From assembly GCF_009728935.1 (NCBI RefSeq), contig NZ_CP034235.1:7403501-7467500 (forward strand): 64,000 nucleotides of DNA, given 5' to 3'. Under the pieces are notes generated by a model. It was not told the DNA's origin and searched no databases. It saw nothing but the letters and a program-made list of their open reading frames with translations. The translations under genes and the position numbers were made by a program. This document shows, one piece after another, positions 53,001-61,195 of the stretch. Position 1 is the first letter of the stretch, and each line of letters opens with the position of its first letter. Source of the stretch: Paenibacillus psychroresistens (GTDB lineage Bacteria > Bacillota > Bacilli > Paenibacillales > NBRC-103111).

Positions 53001-55168
53001 AGACTCCAATTTAATGAATCCTCTCTGATCCAATTCCACCTTGGATTCAAATCAGTGCTGTCGAAATCATCATTTACTTGTTCCATCGTTGTCGGAAGCA
53101 CCGCTATAGGTGTTGGCGTTGGAGTAGGACTTGCAGCTACAAAGGTATGATAAAGAGAAAATACATTACCTAATGTCCACGGCATAGCTCCGTATTCAAA
53201 ACTGCTGTTTTCCAACAAATTGGCACCGTTTGCGACTCCTAGAAAAGCATCATCGAAGTATGCTGTTCCAGCTGCTCCTCCTGTCTCCTTTAAAGCATAA
53301 ACCAGGGTAGTGGAATCTCCGCTATTAACAAGTAGCTGGATTTCAGTCCATTCACTTGAAGCTTCAAAGGATACCTGATTTATTGCGGTATTCCCATCTC
53401 CAGCTGATAATGTATATCCCCCTGTACCTTTTACCCAAACCTTTATCTCGTAATCCGTATTCTGTTGAATACTCGAAATGGTCTGTGTAATTTCATTATC
53501 TGAAGCTGTATCTGTAGAAATAGCTTTCACAGACCATCTTCCGGCATGAATGCCCGGATCTATCGAATCGAGAATAATTAATGGTTTTGGAGTTGAAGTA
53601 ACTGTTTCTGCTTTTGAACTTCCAAACTCATGTACTCCAATATCAGGAGCACCGTTATATAGGATATTGCCCCAGAAATCTCTGCCGCCGTTATCTGCAA
53701 TTACTGTTCCCGCGTTAATATAGGGAGAATCTGAACTCAACTTGAAAACGTCAGCCCCCTCCATACCATCTGTAGGAACTGTTGGTATAGGTCCAGCAAA
53801 TTTCGGATCTGATATTATGGCATGTATATCTTCTACTGGTGCCATATTCCCAGTTCCAAAGTAGCCATTAAAGTCAAATATGTTATTAGAATCAGAAGGA
53901 TAAGTCGAAGTTGAATTCGTATAAAAAATATTGTTCTGGTAATAAACTTTACCTGTATCACTAGCAAGAGACTTCAAATGGATTCCTTCATTTTCAATGT
54001 TGTTGTAAAATACATTGTTATAAACGTAAGATCCCATTGAACCCGCGTGATTTATTGCCATGGTTGTATTTTCGTTGACGTTAATTTTATGGTCGTTGAA
54101 GCTAACATTGTATCTCACAGTAGAACCTTTAAATTTTTCTTGAGAATTGCCCATAACCAGTAAAAAACCTCCTGCATTGTCATGGCTGTAATTGTACTGA
54201 AAGGTAACTCTATCAATTGTTGCAATGTCGGCGTCAAAAGCTTGCGAATCCCCATCGTCATTGGCTTGCAACGGATCATGATTAGTGTAGGCAACTTCGT
54301 TATTCTGGAATACGGCATTCTTGCTTAACCATTCCCACATGGAAACGGTATATCCAGACCCTTCGAAACCACCAGCCTGGTCATAGGAAGTATTATATTC
54401 AATTAAAGGAGAGTCGCAAATACCAACAACAATGTCTCCATTTCCATTTCTCTCAAAATAATTATTCCTTATAACTACATTTGTAAAAAGAGTACCCTCT
54501 TTTACAGCTTCATCTCCATCACTTAGAATACCGTGGCTCTCATTATCATAGATACGGTTATCCGCTATAAGAAAGTCATCATAAGATGAATTGCTTTTAT
54601 AAGCATTGAATCCGATTGCAGCTGACCAAAAACGTAAGCTGCCTGCATAATTACCTTTAACATTATGAATATCTAAATGCTCAAAGTGCAAGCTTCTTAA
54701 TGTCCTGCCTGTATCATTAGACACAAAAATCCCATAACGATGATCATTTTCAGGTGCATCATTCGTTATTTCAAGATTTTTGATTGTGATATATTCCGCA
54801 TTATTTAAATAAATGACTTTTGGAACGCCTCCACCCGCAATAATCGGTTTCGGACCTTCACCATATTTGTCAAATGTAATGCGGTTTGCACCATAACCGG
54901 AGTCATCAATAGTTAGCTGGCCATTCCAGCTGCCTCCTGCTTTGAACAAAATATTATCTCCAGGAACAAAGTTTGTACCGTTTACCTTATCCAAACTTTT
55001 CCAAGCTTCGCCTTGACTCATTCCGCTATTACTATCACTTCCATTTACTGAATCCACATAGTAAGAATTTAAAGCTGATGCGCTGGCTGCCATTGGATTC
55101 ATACTTATTAAAGATGCAACCATAGTAAGTATGCAGAATAAAGCAATTACCTTTTTAATCCTAATCAT
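50039..55168 (-). CDS. Giant SLH-anchored parallel beta-helix protein with repeated carbohydrate-binding modules
   Basis: The protein has 1709 residues. From the N-terminus: signal peptide (1-31, AASASA); right-handed beta-helix of the pectate-lyase/DUF1565 type (about 35-515, start YYVDSVNGSDSNSG); a CBM-like sandwich and TPTPTP linker; a concanavalin-like module (about 700-880, NDDFDSTDLNPRWNW); two nearly identical ~145-residue CBM-like repeats; an Ig/cadherin-like module (FSWTPTDSQEGIYNV); a Pro/Thr linker; a family-typical pre-SLH domain; and three SLH repeats (about 1525-1705) that bind the cell-wall polymer. It probably acts on or holds a polysaccharide at the cell surface. The catalytic residues of the helix cannot be assigned, so lyase activity is inference. 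RBS AAAAGGAGAG. Confidence 0.85.
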   Translation of the reverse strand: MIRIKKVIALFCILTMVASLISMNPMAASASALNSYYVDSVNGSDSNSGMSQGEAWKSLDKVNGTNFVPGDNILFKAGGSWNGQLTIDDSGYGANRITFDKYGEGPKPIIAGGGVPKVIYLNNAEYITIKNLEITNDAPENDHRYGIFVSNDTGRTLRSLHFEHLDIHNVKGNYAGSLRFWSAAIGFNAYKSNSSYDDFLIADNRIYDNESHGILSDGDEAVKEGTLFTNVVIRNNYFERNGNGDIVVGICDSPLIEYNTSYDQAGGFEGSGYTVSMWEWLSKNAVFQNNEVAYTNHDPLQANDDGDSQAFDADIATIDRVTFQYNYSHDNAGGFLLVMGNSQEKFKGSTVRYNVSFNDHKINVNENTTMAINHAGSMGSYVYNNVFYNNIENEGIHLKSLASDTGKVYYQNNIFYTNSTSTYPSDSNNIFDFNGYFGTGNMAPVEDIHAIISDPKFAGPIPTVPTDGMEGADVFKLSSDSPYINAGTVIADNGGRDFWGNILYNGAPDIGVHEFGSSKAETVTSTPKPLIILDSIDPGIHAGRWSVKAISTDTASDNEITQTISSIQQNTDYEIKVWVKGTGGYTLSAGDGNTAINQVSFEASSEWTEIQLLVNSGDSTTLVYALKETGGAAGTAYFDDAFLGVANGANLLENSSFEYGAMPWTLGNVFSLYHTFVAASPTPTPTPIAVLPTTMEQVNDDFDSTDLNPRWNWIREDSLNWSLSSSPGNMKIASSGGDVDSTKNVLLQWAPKGDFTIETKVSAIPTADWEQTGLLVYMDGSNHIKLNRVHDGILKFQFGYKQDGVWNNNTYSNIDDTNIINSDYFLKLEKRGATYKGYYSQDGITYIEIGSYTVYFPGDKQIGLYNCNGTNVIADFDYFHMTSLDTDAVEPVEPATTPTPAPTVVNEVYSGDYAIKVDNNSTNSAWKSMGYADIAVTPNTEVEFKAWIKGSGSVFFVLDNGDWSTLGEKSVTATSEWTEVSSGMFNTGPNTVMHVMIKTTDVFNTMFIDDVFLGTSGGENGISNFDFESGSGASWLDAPFTRVQKTPEATPTPAIFVHSGTQAIKVDNHSTDSAWKSMGYSDIAVTPNNEVEFKAWIKGSGNVQFVLDNGDWSTLGETSVTATGDWTEVSSGVFNTGLNTVMHVMVKTTDVLSTLFIDDVYLGTSGGENGISNSDFENGSGPWWNVNGPFSLVEVIDGNSKPEFFKMRDKTIREGNPLIFTIHATDKNGNPLTYSAENLPASAEFNALSRIFSWTPTDSQEGIYNVTFNVNDGTSTVSEAVQISVINGTPTPTQAPTPAPTTAPTTAPTQAPTSTPTTVPTTTPIPQPDLVKIKAIPDGNGKAVVDVKTNELNAAILGAQGTSVDINIQGAESAKEVIVNLTGDSIKTALDNNIKQFNISTGLAVVSISTDLLKKEDGTFGDVQLSVSNVDSSTLSDEVKEAIGSNPIYDFNLSVDGKKISQFGDQAVTIKLNYTLKPGENPDQIIIYYINDKGKLEIVKNGKFDAATAQVIFSTVHFSKYAAAYNGVSFNDIANVLWAQDSIDALAARGIIQGVGGDSFKPNNQLTRAEFITMLINAFDLIDSNAKSSLSDVKNDTWYYSAIASAQQLGIVKGKSDSTFGINDKISRQDMAVMIYNTGLLVKANLNGNGEVASFNDQSEIAAYAVNAVTAIQQAGIINGVGNGKFAPRGVATRAQAAVVIWKMLAKAK
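51585..52450 (-). repeat. In-frame tandem duplication inside the SLH protein gene
   Basis: Two adjacent ~430-bp segments encode modules sharing AIKVDN, SAWKSMGY, DIAVTPN, VEFKAWIKGSG, FVLDNGDWSTLGE and FIDDV-LGTSGGENGIS. DNA identity is very high, pointing to a recent duplication of a CBM-like module. Confidence 0.85.
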
Positions 55169-55233
55169 TTCACGTTCTCTCCTTTTAATTTTATTTTCCG
55201 TGCAGCAGGCATAACCATGTAACTAGCCTTACT

Positions 55234-55297
55234 ATCATATATTTGATCACAGTGCCTAAACAACGAATTAAAATGACCTTGTTGACGTTAATATGAC
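55234..55297 (-). promoter_or_regulatory. YesN-type site and promoter of the SLH protein gene
   Basis: The site at 55273-55297 reads GTCAT-ATTA-ACGTCAA-N4-GTCAT on the minus strand. TATGAT (55234-55239) follows after exactly 33 bp. The stretch right after the site (TTAATTCGTTGTT) is shared with the GH16 promoter. Confidence 0.7.
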
Positions 55298-55343
55298 ACA
55301 TATCTTCAATTGCGAGCGTTAGCCATTGGGGTTTTTCGTCACC

Positions 55344-55379
55344 GAAAAAAACCCTCCTCGGTTAGACCGAAGAAGGTTC
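55344..55379 (-). terminator. Terminator of the GH16 gene
   Basis: On the minus strand GAACCTTCTTCGGT pairs with ACCGAGGAGGGTT, followed by seven T. Confidence 0.85.
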
Positions 55380-55402
55380 ATTTCAGTTTATTAATTGTTG
55401 AT

Positions 55403-56758
55403 TTATTTCACATAAACACGGAAGTAATCTAAGGTGAACACGGCTGGGAATGAACCCGCTACTGGACTATTATTAGTGTTTCCACCCATAGCAAGGTTAA
55501 TTAGAACCTGCGGTGCTGGTCCATCCCATCTAAAGAGGGTTCCTTTAACCTGGGTCCCATCCACCCACTTTTGGATGTTGCCTTCCTTCCAAATTAGGGT
55601 ATATAGATGATAGTCAGGAGCAAAATCCGTTCCTGGATGCCATACCCATTGATTGGTCATTATACTGTAGTAATCAGCACCTACACCATCACCATGATCA
55701 TACCCAGTCCAATCAAAAGTATTCTGTGTTGGAGTGTCAAAGAACTCAAATATATCAATTTCAGAATTGGTCGATCCTGCTCCGCCCGGGGAATACAACC
55801 AGAATGCAGGCCATGCGCCAACTTTTTTAGGTATTTTGGCTCTTAACTGAAATATATATGTTTTCCCGTCGTATGGATAAAAGGTTTCCTTTGTAGTAAT
55901 TTGACCGCTGCTTATTCCACCGTTATATACTCCGCCTAAGTTTGGTGTTGCTGTTAATTCCAAAGTTGTCGATGTTAAATGGTGATTGGTTGCATTAATA
56001 GGCTGATACCGTTGCCATTCATTGTTAATGACTGTTGTTCCTGCAACACCATAAGGATTAAATGAATTGGAAATGGATGTAAGGCTGTTGACGTTTCGTG
56101 ATGTACCAAAGGAATAGTCTCTGAATAATGTGTATCCGGTTAGGTCTGGTCCACCTGCTGCCGGAGTTGGGGTTGGGGTCGGAGCTATTGTTGGAGTTGG
56201 CGTCGCTGCTCCCGTATTTGTAACTATATTCGGTATAGTAGTTCCTTCTTTAGTGGAAAAAATAACCTCATTTCCGGCTATGCCCTTTAAGATTATAGAA
56301 TAGGTTCCATTGCCAGTAATAAGTGGTTTAACATCGAATGAATAGACTGTTCCCGCAACAAAAGTCATATTCTTTGATGAGAGCAAAGCTCCAAGAGCAG
56401 GCTGGTTATTCCATGCAAGGTTTGACTGCGTCCAAGTAGTATTACCCGTTCCTGCATAAGCGCCAATATTCGCGACCCCGCCTGTAATGCATTTTACATT
56501 CAGAACAGCGGTAGTAATTGTGCCTGGATTGCTGACAGAGAATTTTAAGTAAGATCTTTTGTCTTGGGCAAAATTGACGCCCATAGTGGTTGCTGTAGGA
56601 CCTATTAAACTTGTTCCCCACATAGTTGCATCATCCGTTGTATTACTCGTTACGGCTGCCGCATTAGCTACTTTGTTATCAACTACCGAGAAAATAGATA
56701 GTGCCATTACCATGATCAAAACTAAGGATACCAATGTTTTTTTATCCTTTATTACCAT
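55403..56758 (-). CDS. Secreted GH16 beta-glucanase with N-terminal DNRLRE/CBM96-like module
   Basis: This 451-residue protein has a signal peptide (cut near AAAVTS, about 34), a DNRLRE/CBM96-like beta module (about 40-175, AYAGTGNTTWTQSNLAWNNQP), a TPTPT linker (186-199) and a GH16 catalytic domain. The active-site motif is EIDIFE (Glu333 nucleophile, Asp335, Glu338 acid/base). The form with the extra residue between Asp and Glu is typical of laminarinase-like endo-beta-1,3(4)-glucanases. It is secreted, without SLH. The promoter carries the same regulatory site as the neighbouring SLH protein and ABC operon. Confidence 0.88.
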   Translation of the reverse strand: MVIKDKKTLVSLVLIMVMALSIFSVVDNKVANAAAVTSNTTDDATMWGTSLIGPTATTMGVNFAQDKRSYLKFSVSNPGTITTAVLNVKCITGGVANIGAYAGTGNTTWTQSNLAWNNQPALGALLSSKNMTFVAGTVYSFDVKPLITGNGTYSIILKGIAGNEVIFSTKEGTTIPNIVTNTGAATPTPTIAPTPTPTPAAGGPDLTGYTLFRDYSFGTSRNVNSLTSISNSFNPYGVAGTTVINNEWQRYQPINATNHHLTSTTLELTATPNLGGVYNGGISSGQITTKETFYPYDGKTYIFQLRAKIPKKVGAWPAFWLYSPGGAGSTNSEIDIFEFFDTPTQNTFDWTGYDHGDGVGADYYSIMTNQWVWHPGTDFAPDYHLYTLIWKEGNIQKWVDGTQVKGTLFRWDGPAPQVLINLAMGGNTNNSPVAGSFPAVFTLDYFRVYVK

Positions 56759-56909
56759 AAAATCATACCTCCATTTTTTTGTGAATTTGCAGTCTCAAGA
56801 CCGTAAACATTCAAATAATTCGTTAACCTCCTCTCTAAGGCAAATTAGGCAGCTCTTCAGATTCACCCATAACTAGGAAAACACTTGCAGTCTCTTGACT
56901 AGCATTACA

Positions 56910-56973
56910 ATCATATAAGCAAACTCTGAACCTCAACAACGAATTAATGTGACCCATTTAACGCTTTTGTGAC
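56910..56973 (-). promoter_or_regulatory. YesN-type site and promoter of the GH16 gene
   Basis: The site at 56949-56973 reads GTCAC-AAAA-GCGTTAA-N4-GTCAC on the minus strand. TATGAT (56910-56915) follows after exactly 33 bp, with TTGTTG 18 bp upstream of it. The leader before the start codon is about 145 nt. Confidence 0.7.
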
Positions 56974-57043
56974 TCAAAACAACTACTTAAGCTTGCCATT
57001 TGATTCAGCATAGATAACAGTACCGTAAACATATGTATAGAAA

Positions 57044-57073
57044 GGGAAAGAACCCTCCAAATCTGGAGAGTTC
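57044..57073 (-). terminator. Probable terminator of the GH36 operon
   Basis: On the minus strand GAACTCTCCA pairs with TTGGAGGGTTC, followed by TTTCCCTTTC. It lies 140 nt after the GH36 stop and is similar in sequence to the terminator at 40515. Confidence 0.5.
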
Positions 57074-57200
57074 AGAATGTTGAGAAAGTTTTTGCCGCAC
57101 CTCGAACCTCAAAAACATTGACTCCTAGCATCTAAGTTACTTTTATTTTCACAAAATCCATTCTCCAGAAACATTTTGTTGTAGGAGTCATGATCTCTAT
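57072..57200. repeat. Diverged solo copy of the 565-bp element's end
   Basis: TCAGAATGTTGAGAAAGTT resembles the 19-bp inverted repeat at 27521-27539 read outward. The next ~90 bp align with the interior of that element (shared GAACCTCAAAAA, GACTCC-AGCA, AAGT-AC), and TAGGAGTCATGATC also recurs. No opposite end is seen. Confidence 0.55.
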
Positions 57201-57212
57201 GCCGTCCTCGAC

Positions 57213-59366
57213 CTATTCGGAGATTTTACATTGCAAGACCAATACACTTTGAGCAAGCGGCATTTTTAATGTGATGCCCGTACAAAGCTCATCTCCCATA
57301 TAGCTGCCCATTATTTTTTCTGCTAATACGTCGACAATCTGATAGCTTCTGTTCTTACGCATCCAGGGAAATGGAATAAAGCTCTCTTCAATTGAACAAG
57401 TAGACGGTCTAAAAATGAGAATCAGTCCCTCACCCTCATTATTTAGCTTGGCAGTCCCGTCCCAGCGCGCAGCTTGCGAAGCCACTCGGCCTGCTTCATA
57501 AAACGAATACCGGTTGAATCTGCGGTCTACATGATCAGGTGTATCTGGAGCATCGAATATGTTAGACACTTTGGAATAAGCATAGAAATCCAGCTCGCTG
57601 CGATAAGCCTTTACCCAGGCTATCCATTTTTGATAATGCTTCTTTTGGGCAACCGATAACTTCCGCAGATCGCCATAATATAATCCATGTGAGAGCAAGG
57701 CAGACCAAAATCCATATTGCTCAGCCGCAGCCTCTGTTAAATGACAGGATCCGAAGTTCAATGTATAGCTCGGAACGATCCGGCTGCGAGTATGGAGCAA
57801 ACGTCTGAAAGGATCCAGATAAGGAGTGTCTTGATTCGCAATCCAATTCTGGTGGGCATGCTGAACATGCGCCAAATCCGTACCATGAAGCACACCATAC
57901 AGCTCAAAGGTAAGATCAATTAAACAATTCGGATTCCTCGCGCGCAGCTCATCCATAATCCAGAACATGCTGCGGTAGATCCCTAGGTTAGAAGACTTCT
58001 GTGTAGGATGATGGTGATTTCTCGAATGGCAACCAATGGATTTACCTGGATTATAAGGATCCCGTACTGCTGCTAAATCCAGCTTTAATAGCTCAACTCC
58101 ATACTTTTTGATTACCGCATCCATTTGCTCCAAGATCCAGTATTTATAATCCGATTGGAGGCACATAATTCCTGTATCCTTCCATGCAACCATGAAACCT
58201 TTATCACCATTCTCATCGCTCAAAAACCACTCCGGATGCGACAGGGCTACAGGTGAGTTTACAGCGACGACCGGCACGGACATCCACAGCCCTAAACGCA
58301 TATTATGCTTATCGCAAGCTGCTTTAATAGGCTCTAAGCCATTAGGAAACTTCAGCGAATGCGGTACATAATTTCCATGTGCTTCGTACCAGCCGCAATC
58401 CAGCTGATAAGCGTCCATCCCAAGCTCAGCTGCAATTTCTATATTTTCTAAGACGATTTGTTCATTTATTTCATTATAAAATGTTTCCCAAGTATTCATA
58501 GTAAAGCCCGGAACTGTATCAACCCGACAAATGGCCAGCTTATCCGCAACAAATTGGTGGTAAACTCCATCTACAGCATCCTGCCAGTTTCCACAGAAGG
58601 TCACCAGGAAGCCCGCATCTGTTTCAAATGTTTCATTCCTGCCTAACGTCCATTCAAAAATGGTTTCTTCACTGTTGTTATACAGAAGCCTGACTTTGTC
58701 CTCATTCTTAAACAGCTCCATACGCTTCATCGCACCCGGTGCTTCAGTTGCAACAAGGAGGCCATGATCCTCGCCGTCCCAAGTAACCGCCATAACGCAA
58801 TCATCCATCGAGTCTGTGACCTGTAAAGCTTGACGAGTAAAATAATGATACTGCACATGCCGATTAAGGCCCTTCTGCAATTTCACATCCTCCCAAGCCA
58901 AATCCTGAAGACGAATTTCCACTTTATCACCATTGATTATCCGCAGCTTCTTCCTAATAACAGGATGATCCTCATAAATTCGGAATATCACTTCGACCTT
59001 GATATTGCCTAAATCATTATCCCACTCGCACCATACATTATCTTCAATCTCATTCGCTCCGCCTCCAACCGCAAACGGTGAAGCTCCGCTTGCAAGCTGG
59101 GGCTTTAGCTCTAGATAGAAGATAGCTTGTGATCCGTCAGCTAACTGGTTAATGTCATGAGAGACATATTGAAACTGCTCACAGCGAAGAATTCGCATTA
59201 ACTCCCCATAATAAGCGACGAACAGGAATTCTTCACCGCCTGGCAGTAAAAGCTCTTTATTATTAGCTTTATTAATAATTGAGCTCGTTTTTAATACCCC
59301 GTTTGCATCAATTGACATCGTTCTTTCTAGCCATTTATTGCTAAGCTTAACATTTAAACTGGACAT
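57213..59366 (-). CDS. Alpha-galactosidase, GH36
   Basis: This 717-residue protein has an N-terminal beta-sandwich and then a TIM-barrel with the GH36 features YQLDCGWYEAHGNY, LGLWMSVP and the nucleophile Asp430 in LLKLDLAAV. The acid/base should lie in the region CLIDLTFELYGVLHG. No signal peptide is present, so it cleaves imported alpha-galactosides in the cytoplasm. It is last in an operon with a CUT1-type transporter. Other GH36 activities (alpha-N-acetylgalactosaminidase) are possible. Confidence 0.83.
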   Translation of the reverse strand: MSSLNVKLSNKWLERTMSIDANGVLKTSSIINKANNKELLLPGGEEFLFVAYYGELMRILRCEQFQYVSHDINQLADGSQAIFYLELKPQLASGASPFAVGGGANEIEDNVWCEWDNDLGNIKVEVIFRIYEDHPVIRKKLRIINGDKVEIRLQDLAWEDVKLQKGLNRHVQYHYFTRQALQVTDSMDDCVMAVTWDGEDHGLLVATEAPGAMKRMELFKNEDKVRLLYNNSEETIFEWTLGRNETFETDAGFLVTFCGNWQDAVDGVYHQFVADKLAICRVDTVPGFTMNTWETFYNEINEQIVLENIEIAAELGMDAYQLDCGWYEAHGNYVPHSLKFPNGLEPIKAACDKHNMRLGLWMSVPVVAVNSPVALSHPEWFLSDENGDKGFMVAWKDTGIMCLQSDYKYWILEQMDAVIKKYGVELLKLDLAAVRDPYNPGKSIGCHSRNHHHPTQKSSNLGIYRSMFWIMDELRARNPNCLIDLTFELYGVLHGTDLAHVQHAHQNWIANQDTPYLDPFRRLLHTRSRIVPSYTLNFGSCHLTEAAAEQYGFWSALLSHGLYYGDLRKLSVAQKKHYQKWIAWVKAYRSELDFYAYSKVSNIFDAPDTPDHVDRRFNRYSFYEAGRVASQAARWDGTAKLNNEGEGLILIFRPSTCSIEESFIPFPWMRKNRSYQIVDVLAEKIMGSYMGDELCTGITLKMPLAQSVLVLQCKISE

Positions 59367-59413
59367 AACCGACTCCTTAATATCATTAATTTAATAAGTG
59401 TGTCTAACCTTAA

Positions 59414-60235
59414 TTACCCCTTGACTGCGCCTGCGGTCATACCGGAAATAATGTACTTCTGTCCCAATATATAAACAATCATGATAGGCAATATCGCCAA
59501 GACAATAACGGCAAAAACCAAATTCCAATTTGAAATAAATGTTCCATAGAAATAATAAACTCCCATGACCATCGTCCTTTGGCTGGAGCGATTAAGCAGA
59601 TAGAGCGGGAGAATAAAATCATTCCAGGAGTTCAAAAAGTTAATGATCGCTACCGTTATCGTCACCGGCTTAAGCAAGGGGAAAATGACTTTAGCAAACA
59701 GCTGAAACCCATTGCAGCCATCAATAATCCCCGCTTCATCCAGCTCCCGCGGTACACCTTTAATAAAGCCATAATAGAGAAATATACTGAATGGAATCGA
59801 CAAGGCTGTATATAGAATAATAATACCTTGCGTGCTGTTCATAATATGGAGGGTTTGCATCACCTTGATAGTCGAAACGATATTAATCGGCGCTATTAGC
59901 CCGACAAGAAAATAGTTGTAAATCGCATTATTCATGCCGTGCGTATTCCTTGCTAAGACAAAAGCTGCCAAAGCTGAAACAATCAAGCATAAAACCGTTG
60001 TACCCGTTGAGATAATCATGCTGTTAAAGAAATAGCGAATCAAACTCCCTTCCTCAATGACCTGAGCATAGTTATGCCACATGAAGACTTTAGGCAGCTG
60101 AAGATTGAATTTGCTTGCTTCGAGATTGCTTTTCAGAGAAGTCATAACCGCCAAATAAACAGGTATTAAGACAATCAGGCTTAACAGCCAGCCGGAAAAT
60201 TCTTTAAGCAGCGTTATTCTGAGCGAAATTTTCAT
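59414..60235 (-). CDS. ABC sugar permease, MalG-type (CUT1)
   Basis: This 273-residue protein has six helices, EAA loop DEAGIIDGCNGFQLFAKVIFPLLKPVTI and C-terminal GMTAGAVKG. Its start overlaps the stop of the partner permease by one base. It belongs to the alpha-galactoside uptake operon. Confidence 0.88.
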   Translation of the reverse strand: MKISLRITLLKEFSGWLLSLIVLIPVYLAVMTSLKSNLEASKFNLQLPKVFMWHNYAQVIEEGSLIRYFFNSMIISTGTTVLCLIVSALAAFVLARNTHGMNNAIYNYFLVGLIAPINIVSTIKVMQTLHIMNSTQGIIILYTALSIPFSIFLYYGFIKGVPRELDEAGIIDGCNGFQLFAKVIFPLLKPVTITVAIINFLNSWNDFILPLYLLNRSSQRTMVMGVYYFYGTFISNWNLVFAVIVLAILPIMIVYILGQKYIISGMTAGAVKG

Positions 60236-61110
60236 TAGAATGCCTCCTCTTTTCTCGTAAGGAGTTTAAGTACCGTGAAGGCGATAATCATAATTAATAG
60301 GAACATGACTACACCCATCGCAGTCGATAATCCATAAAGTCCGGAGGAATACGTTTTAAAAATCATCGTGTTCATCACCTCTGTAGATCTACCCGGCCCA
60401 CCGTGAGTGAGTGCAAACACAATATCAAACACCTTCAAGCCATTGATTAAATTGAAAATCGTATTGATTGCAATGGATGGCAGCAAATATGGAAGTGTGA
60501 TATGGATAAACTTAGCCCAAGCCCCTGCTCCGTCAAGCGACGCTGCTTCATAGTCACTTTTCGGAATCATCTGCATCCCTGCGAGAAATATCGCCATGTT
60601 AAAGCCGGCATACCGCCAAACCTCAACGCTCATTACGGATAAAAAGGACCATTTGGGATCAGCCAGCCAAGGCTTGGCTAAAAAATCTAACCCAATACCA
60701 TGAAAGAATCCATTGACTAATCCATTGGTTGGATTCAAGATCGCGATAAACAACAGGCCAATGATTAAGGGTGAAATCGTCACTGGCATGAAAAAGACAG
60801 CTCGCAGCACACTCTGAGATTTCAAGCCTGAGTTCAATAAAAGCGCTAGCGCCAAGCCGATTAAAGCCTTGCATACCGTAGTAATAATACCAAAATTAAT
60901 ACTTCGCCAAACAAAAGGCATATAGGAATCATCAGAGAAGAAAATCTCCTTATAATTGTCCAGTCCAATAAAGTGAATCACACTATTCATTGAATTCCAG
61001 TCTGTAAAAGAATAAAAAATTCCGATAAAGGAAGGGAGCACGACCAGAATAGAATAAAACAGCAAGGCCAAGATCAAAAACTTTGCTGAATAAATTTTCT
61101 TTGTGTTCAT
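60235..61110 (-). CDS. ABC sugar permease, MalF-type (CUT1)
   Basis: This 291-residue protein has six helices, the EAA loop YEAASLDGAGAWAKFIHITLPYLLPSI and a GGPGRSTEVMNT loop typical of CUT1 permeases. It is encoded between the binding protein and the second permease. No ATPase gene is in the operon, so a shared MsmX-like ATPase is expected. Confidence 0.88.
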   Translation of the reverse strand: MNTKKIYSAKFLILALLFYSILVVLPSFIGIFYSFTDWNSMNSVIHFIGLDNYKEIFFSDDSYMPFVWRSINFGIITTVCKALIGLALALLLNSGLKSQSVLRAVFFMPVTISPLIIGLLFIAILNPTNGLVNGFFHGIGLDFLAKPWLADPKWSFLSVMSVEVWRYAGFNMAIFLAGMQMIPKSDYEAASLDGAGAWAKFIHITLPYLLPSIAINTIFNLINGLKVFDIVFALTHGGPGRSTEVMNTMIFKTYSSGLYGLSTAMGVVMFLLIMIIAFTVLKLLTRKEEAF

Positions 61111-61195
61111 TTTGATCTCTCCTTAAGATAAAGGATCAGAAAGTTCTAACTAAACGAACCCCCTAATCCTTGATGTGAATTGTCCCAGATCAGCT

